From contig MWST01000004.1 of the NCBI GenBank assembly GCA_002050235.1, forward strand, positions 57,819 to 121,818: DNA of 64,000 nt, written 5' to 3'. Every line of letters begins with the position of its first letter. The stretch's first letter is position 1. Under the pieces are notes generated by a model. It had not been told where the DNA came from. It saw only the letters and a list, made by a program, of their open reading frames with translations, and made no database searches. This DNA comes from Polyangiaceae bacterium UTPRO1. GTDB taxonomy: Bacteria > Desulfobacterota > Binatia > UTPRO1. The position numbers were made by a program, and so were the translations under genes. This document shows, piece after piece, positions 62,497-64,000 of this stretch.

Positions 62497-63872
62497 GAAA
62501 CCGTCACTTAGTGTCGAGCCGGCGACCCTCATTTTTTCTTGCCGTGGCACGGAATGTCTTTTTCGCAATGATGTTCGCGGGATTCGTTGGGGCGTGCAAT
62601 CATGAGCAGCTTGGAGCGCCGCAGCGAGCCACAGCCCAACGCGTGCCACGCGACGTCGTGTTGATCGTGATCGATACGTTGCGCGCGGACCATCTGTCGA
62701 TCTACGGCTATCCGCGAAGGACGTCGCCCGGCATTGATCGCTTCGCACACGACTCCATCCTCTATCAAAGTGCAATCTCACCTGGCACGTGGACGGTGGC
62801 GGCACACGGATCGCTGTTTACGGGCCTCTGGCCATCCTTTCACGGCGCCGAGCGTATGGCTGGGGACAGAATTCTCGCCCAGCCGCTCAATCCTGATGCT
62901 CCAATGCTCGCCGAGCTTCTACACCGCTCGGGCTTTCATACTGCCGCATTCGTCGGCAACTACGTGTTCCTGTCACCCAGCTTTGGTTTCAACCGTGGAT
63001 TTGACGAATACTTCAATCACGAGCTCTACTATCCGCCCACTCTGAGCAAGGCAGTTTCAGCGTGGCTGGGCACGCAAAGTGACCGCTTCTTTCTCTTCGT
63101 GAACATCTTAGATCCGCACGAGCCCTATGAGCCGCCGGCGCCGCTCGACACGATGTTTCCAACGAAGTACCCCGAGTTCGGTTCGATGATGACGACGCTC
63201 GTGCAGGGGGGCGCGAAGGTAACACCAAAAATGCAGACTCATTTCATCTCGCAATACGACGGTGAAATTGTGTTGGCGGATCAAGCAGTGACCGCAATCC
63301 TAGAGGCTCTGAAACAAGCCGGGCGCTACGACGACGCACTGATTGTTGTGACGTCGGACCACGGCGAGTTTCTGGGAGAGTTCGGAATGGCGGGACATGG
63401 GCAGCTGCCCTTTGAGCCCGAAGTGCACGTGCCGCTTCTCGTTAAGTACCCCGGAAGTTATCGTGGCGGTGAGATCGTCAAGCGACGCGTCTCGACGCTC
63501 GGTGTTTTCGCTACGATTCACCAGGCCCTGGGGCTTCCGCTCCCCGCCAGGGTCGCTTCCCGTCCTTTGGACGAACCGCAAGCGGTATGGATCGAGGACG
63601 TTGACTCAAATGGTAATCGTATTCGGGCTGGTTACAACGGCACGAATAAGATTGTCAGTACGACTACGGCTCAGACAACGTTCACCTGGTTATACGACCT
63701 CGACCTCGACCCGGGCGAAGCGAATCCGATCCGTAACGGAACAGGTGCGGAGGCGCTCCGACTCGCGCTCCAAGCCTTTGCCGAAGCATCACGCCCCGTG
63801 AATTCGAGCCCGCCGCCGGCAATCGATGCCGAGCGCGAAGCGCAGCTTCGAAGCCTTGGGTACATTCAGTGA
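62493..63872 (+). CDS. Sulfatase-superfamily lipoprotein with Thr at the nucleophile position
   Basis: The 459-residue protein has a signal peptide and lipobox F-V-G-A-C (Cys35). The alkaline-phosphatase/sulfatase core follows: V-I-D-T-L-R-A-D-H-L-S (Asp61, Asp66 metal residues), G-T-W-T-V-A-A-H-G-S-L-F-T-G-L near the nucleophile, and S-D-H-G-E-F-L-G around 287-294. Where sulfatases have Cys or Ser for formylglycine (C/S-x-P-x-R), this sequence appears to have Thr101 and no such motif, so a phosphate or other ester hydrolase or transferase is more likely than a true sulfatase. It is co-translated with the FG-GAP lipoprotein. The last 128 bases of the window after it show nothing recognisable. 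Confidence 0.82.
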   Translation: MRNRHLVSSRRPSFFLAVARNVFFAMMFAGFVGACNHEQLGAPQRATAQRVPRDVVLIVIDTLRADHLSIYGYPRRTSPGIDRFAHDSILYQSAISPGTWTVAAHGSLFTGLWPSFHGAERMAGDRILAQPLNPDAPMLAELLHRSGFHTAAFVGNYVFLSPSFGFNRGFDEYFNHELYYPPTLSKAVSAWLGTQSDRFFLFVNILDPHEPYEPPAPLDTMFPTKYPEFGSMMTTLVQGGAKVTPKMQTHFISQYDGEIVLADQAVTAILEALKQAGRYDDALIVVTSDHGEFLGEFGMAGHGQLPFEPEVHVPLLVKYPGSYRGGEIVKRRVSTLGVFATIHQALGLPLPARVASRPLDEPQAVWIEDVDSNGNRIRAGYNGTNKIVSTTTAQTTFTWLYDLDLDPGEANPIRNGTGAEALRLALQAFAEASRPVNSSPPPAIDAEREAQLRSLGYIQ

Positions 63873-64000
63873 AAGCGAACAATGTCGGGGAGTTGTGGCA
63901 GGTTGCCCCCTCTTCGGAATCTATCGGAGGCTCATCGCAGCCTCACTACCAATGGGGATGTCCCGCTCGTTGTTGAATGATCGCCTGAGCAGGGAGCGGC

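Overview
The window is a very GC-rich bacterial chromosome segment with dense, often overlapping genes (many 4-base ATGA/GTGA overlaps) and frequent GTG starts. The gene content is Gram-negative and deltaproteobacteria-like: Tat genes, class A penicillin-binding protein, AsmA, EI-Ntr, a DUF4911 protein, the xerC/hslVU/argB neighbourhood, an argDFGH-lysA-dapFAB block and the DapL route to lysine. Together with the ethylmalonyl-CoA pathway genes this would fit a Binatota/Desulfobacterota-type lineage, but that placement is inference; no rRNA or other taxonomic marker is present. I saw no tRNA, rRNA or CRISPR.

Layout. 1-3.2 kb: an HDOD-protein tail, a cytosolic sensor kinase and an MFS exporter. 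3.3-10.0 kb: a carbon-assimilation block holding crotonyl-CoA carboxylase/reductase (ccr), a long methylsuccinyl-CoA dehydrogenase-like flavoprotein (mcd), 3-hydroxyacyl-CoA dehydrogenase, methylmalonyl/ethylmalonyl-CoA epimerase, a second VOC protein, an MBL hydrolase and a PduO-type cobalamin adenosyltransferase that can supply the B12 mutases of the pathway. 10.2-15.9 kb: a kinase-like protein without ATPase domain, then a 1470-residue fusion of a PilB/GspE-type ATPase, zinc ribbons, a receiver domain and a very long coiled coil. 15.9-27.7 kb: one long minus-strand amino-acid operon, argD-F-G-H, a lipoprotein, lysA-dapF-dapA-dapB, a thioesterase, dapL and folK, with a good sigma-70 promoter in front of argD.

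27.8-36.6 kb: a small membrane protein, a NarX-like kinase, an enoyl-CoA hydratase homologue, and a compact five-gene operon (ACP, PP-loop enzyme with Fe-S-type cysteines, discrete acyltransferase, AsnB-type amidotransferase, two-part GNAT-like protein). It has no ketosynthase or adenylation enzyme and is the best candidate here for an undescribed biosynthetic system. 36.6-42.3 kb: argB, hslU, hslV and xerC, split by a methyltransferase and an SDR. 42.3-54.7 kb: hydrolase, AsmA, DUF4911, Zn-alcohol dehydrogenase, tatC, tatB, HDAC-like deacetylase, PBP1A, a receiver-kinase hybrid, DegT aminotransferase and thiD. 54.9-59.0 kb: ptsP, a 41-residue ultra-acidic peptide gene, GNAT and SDR.

59.0-59.5 kb is a graveyard of three gene remnants (ComM, an HTH protein, an IS21-type transposase). 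It forms the boundary to a region of visibly lower GC (59.5-64 kb) with a zinc-ribbon methyltransferase, an FG-GAP lipoprotein and a lipoprotein of the sulfatase/phosphatase superfamily, probably an acquired cell-surface module.
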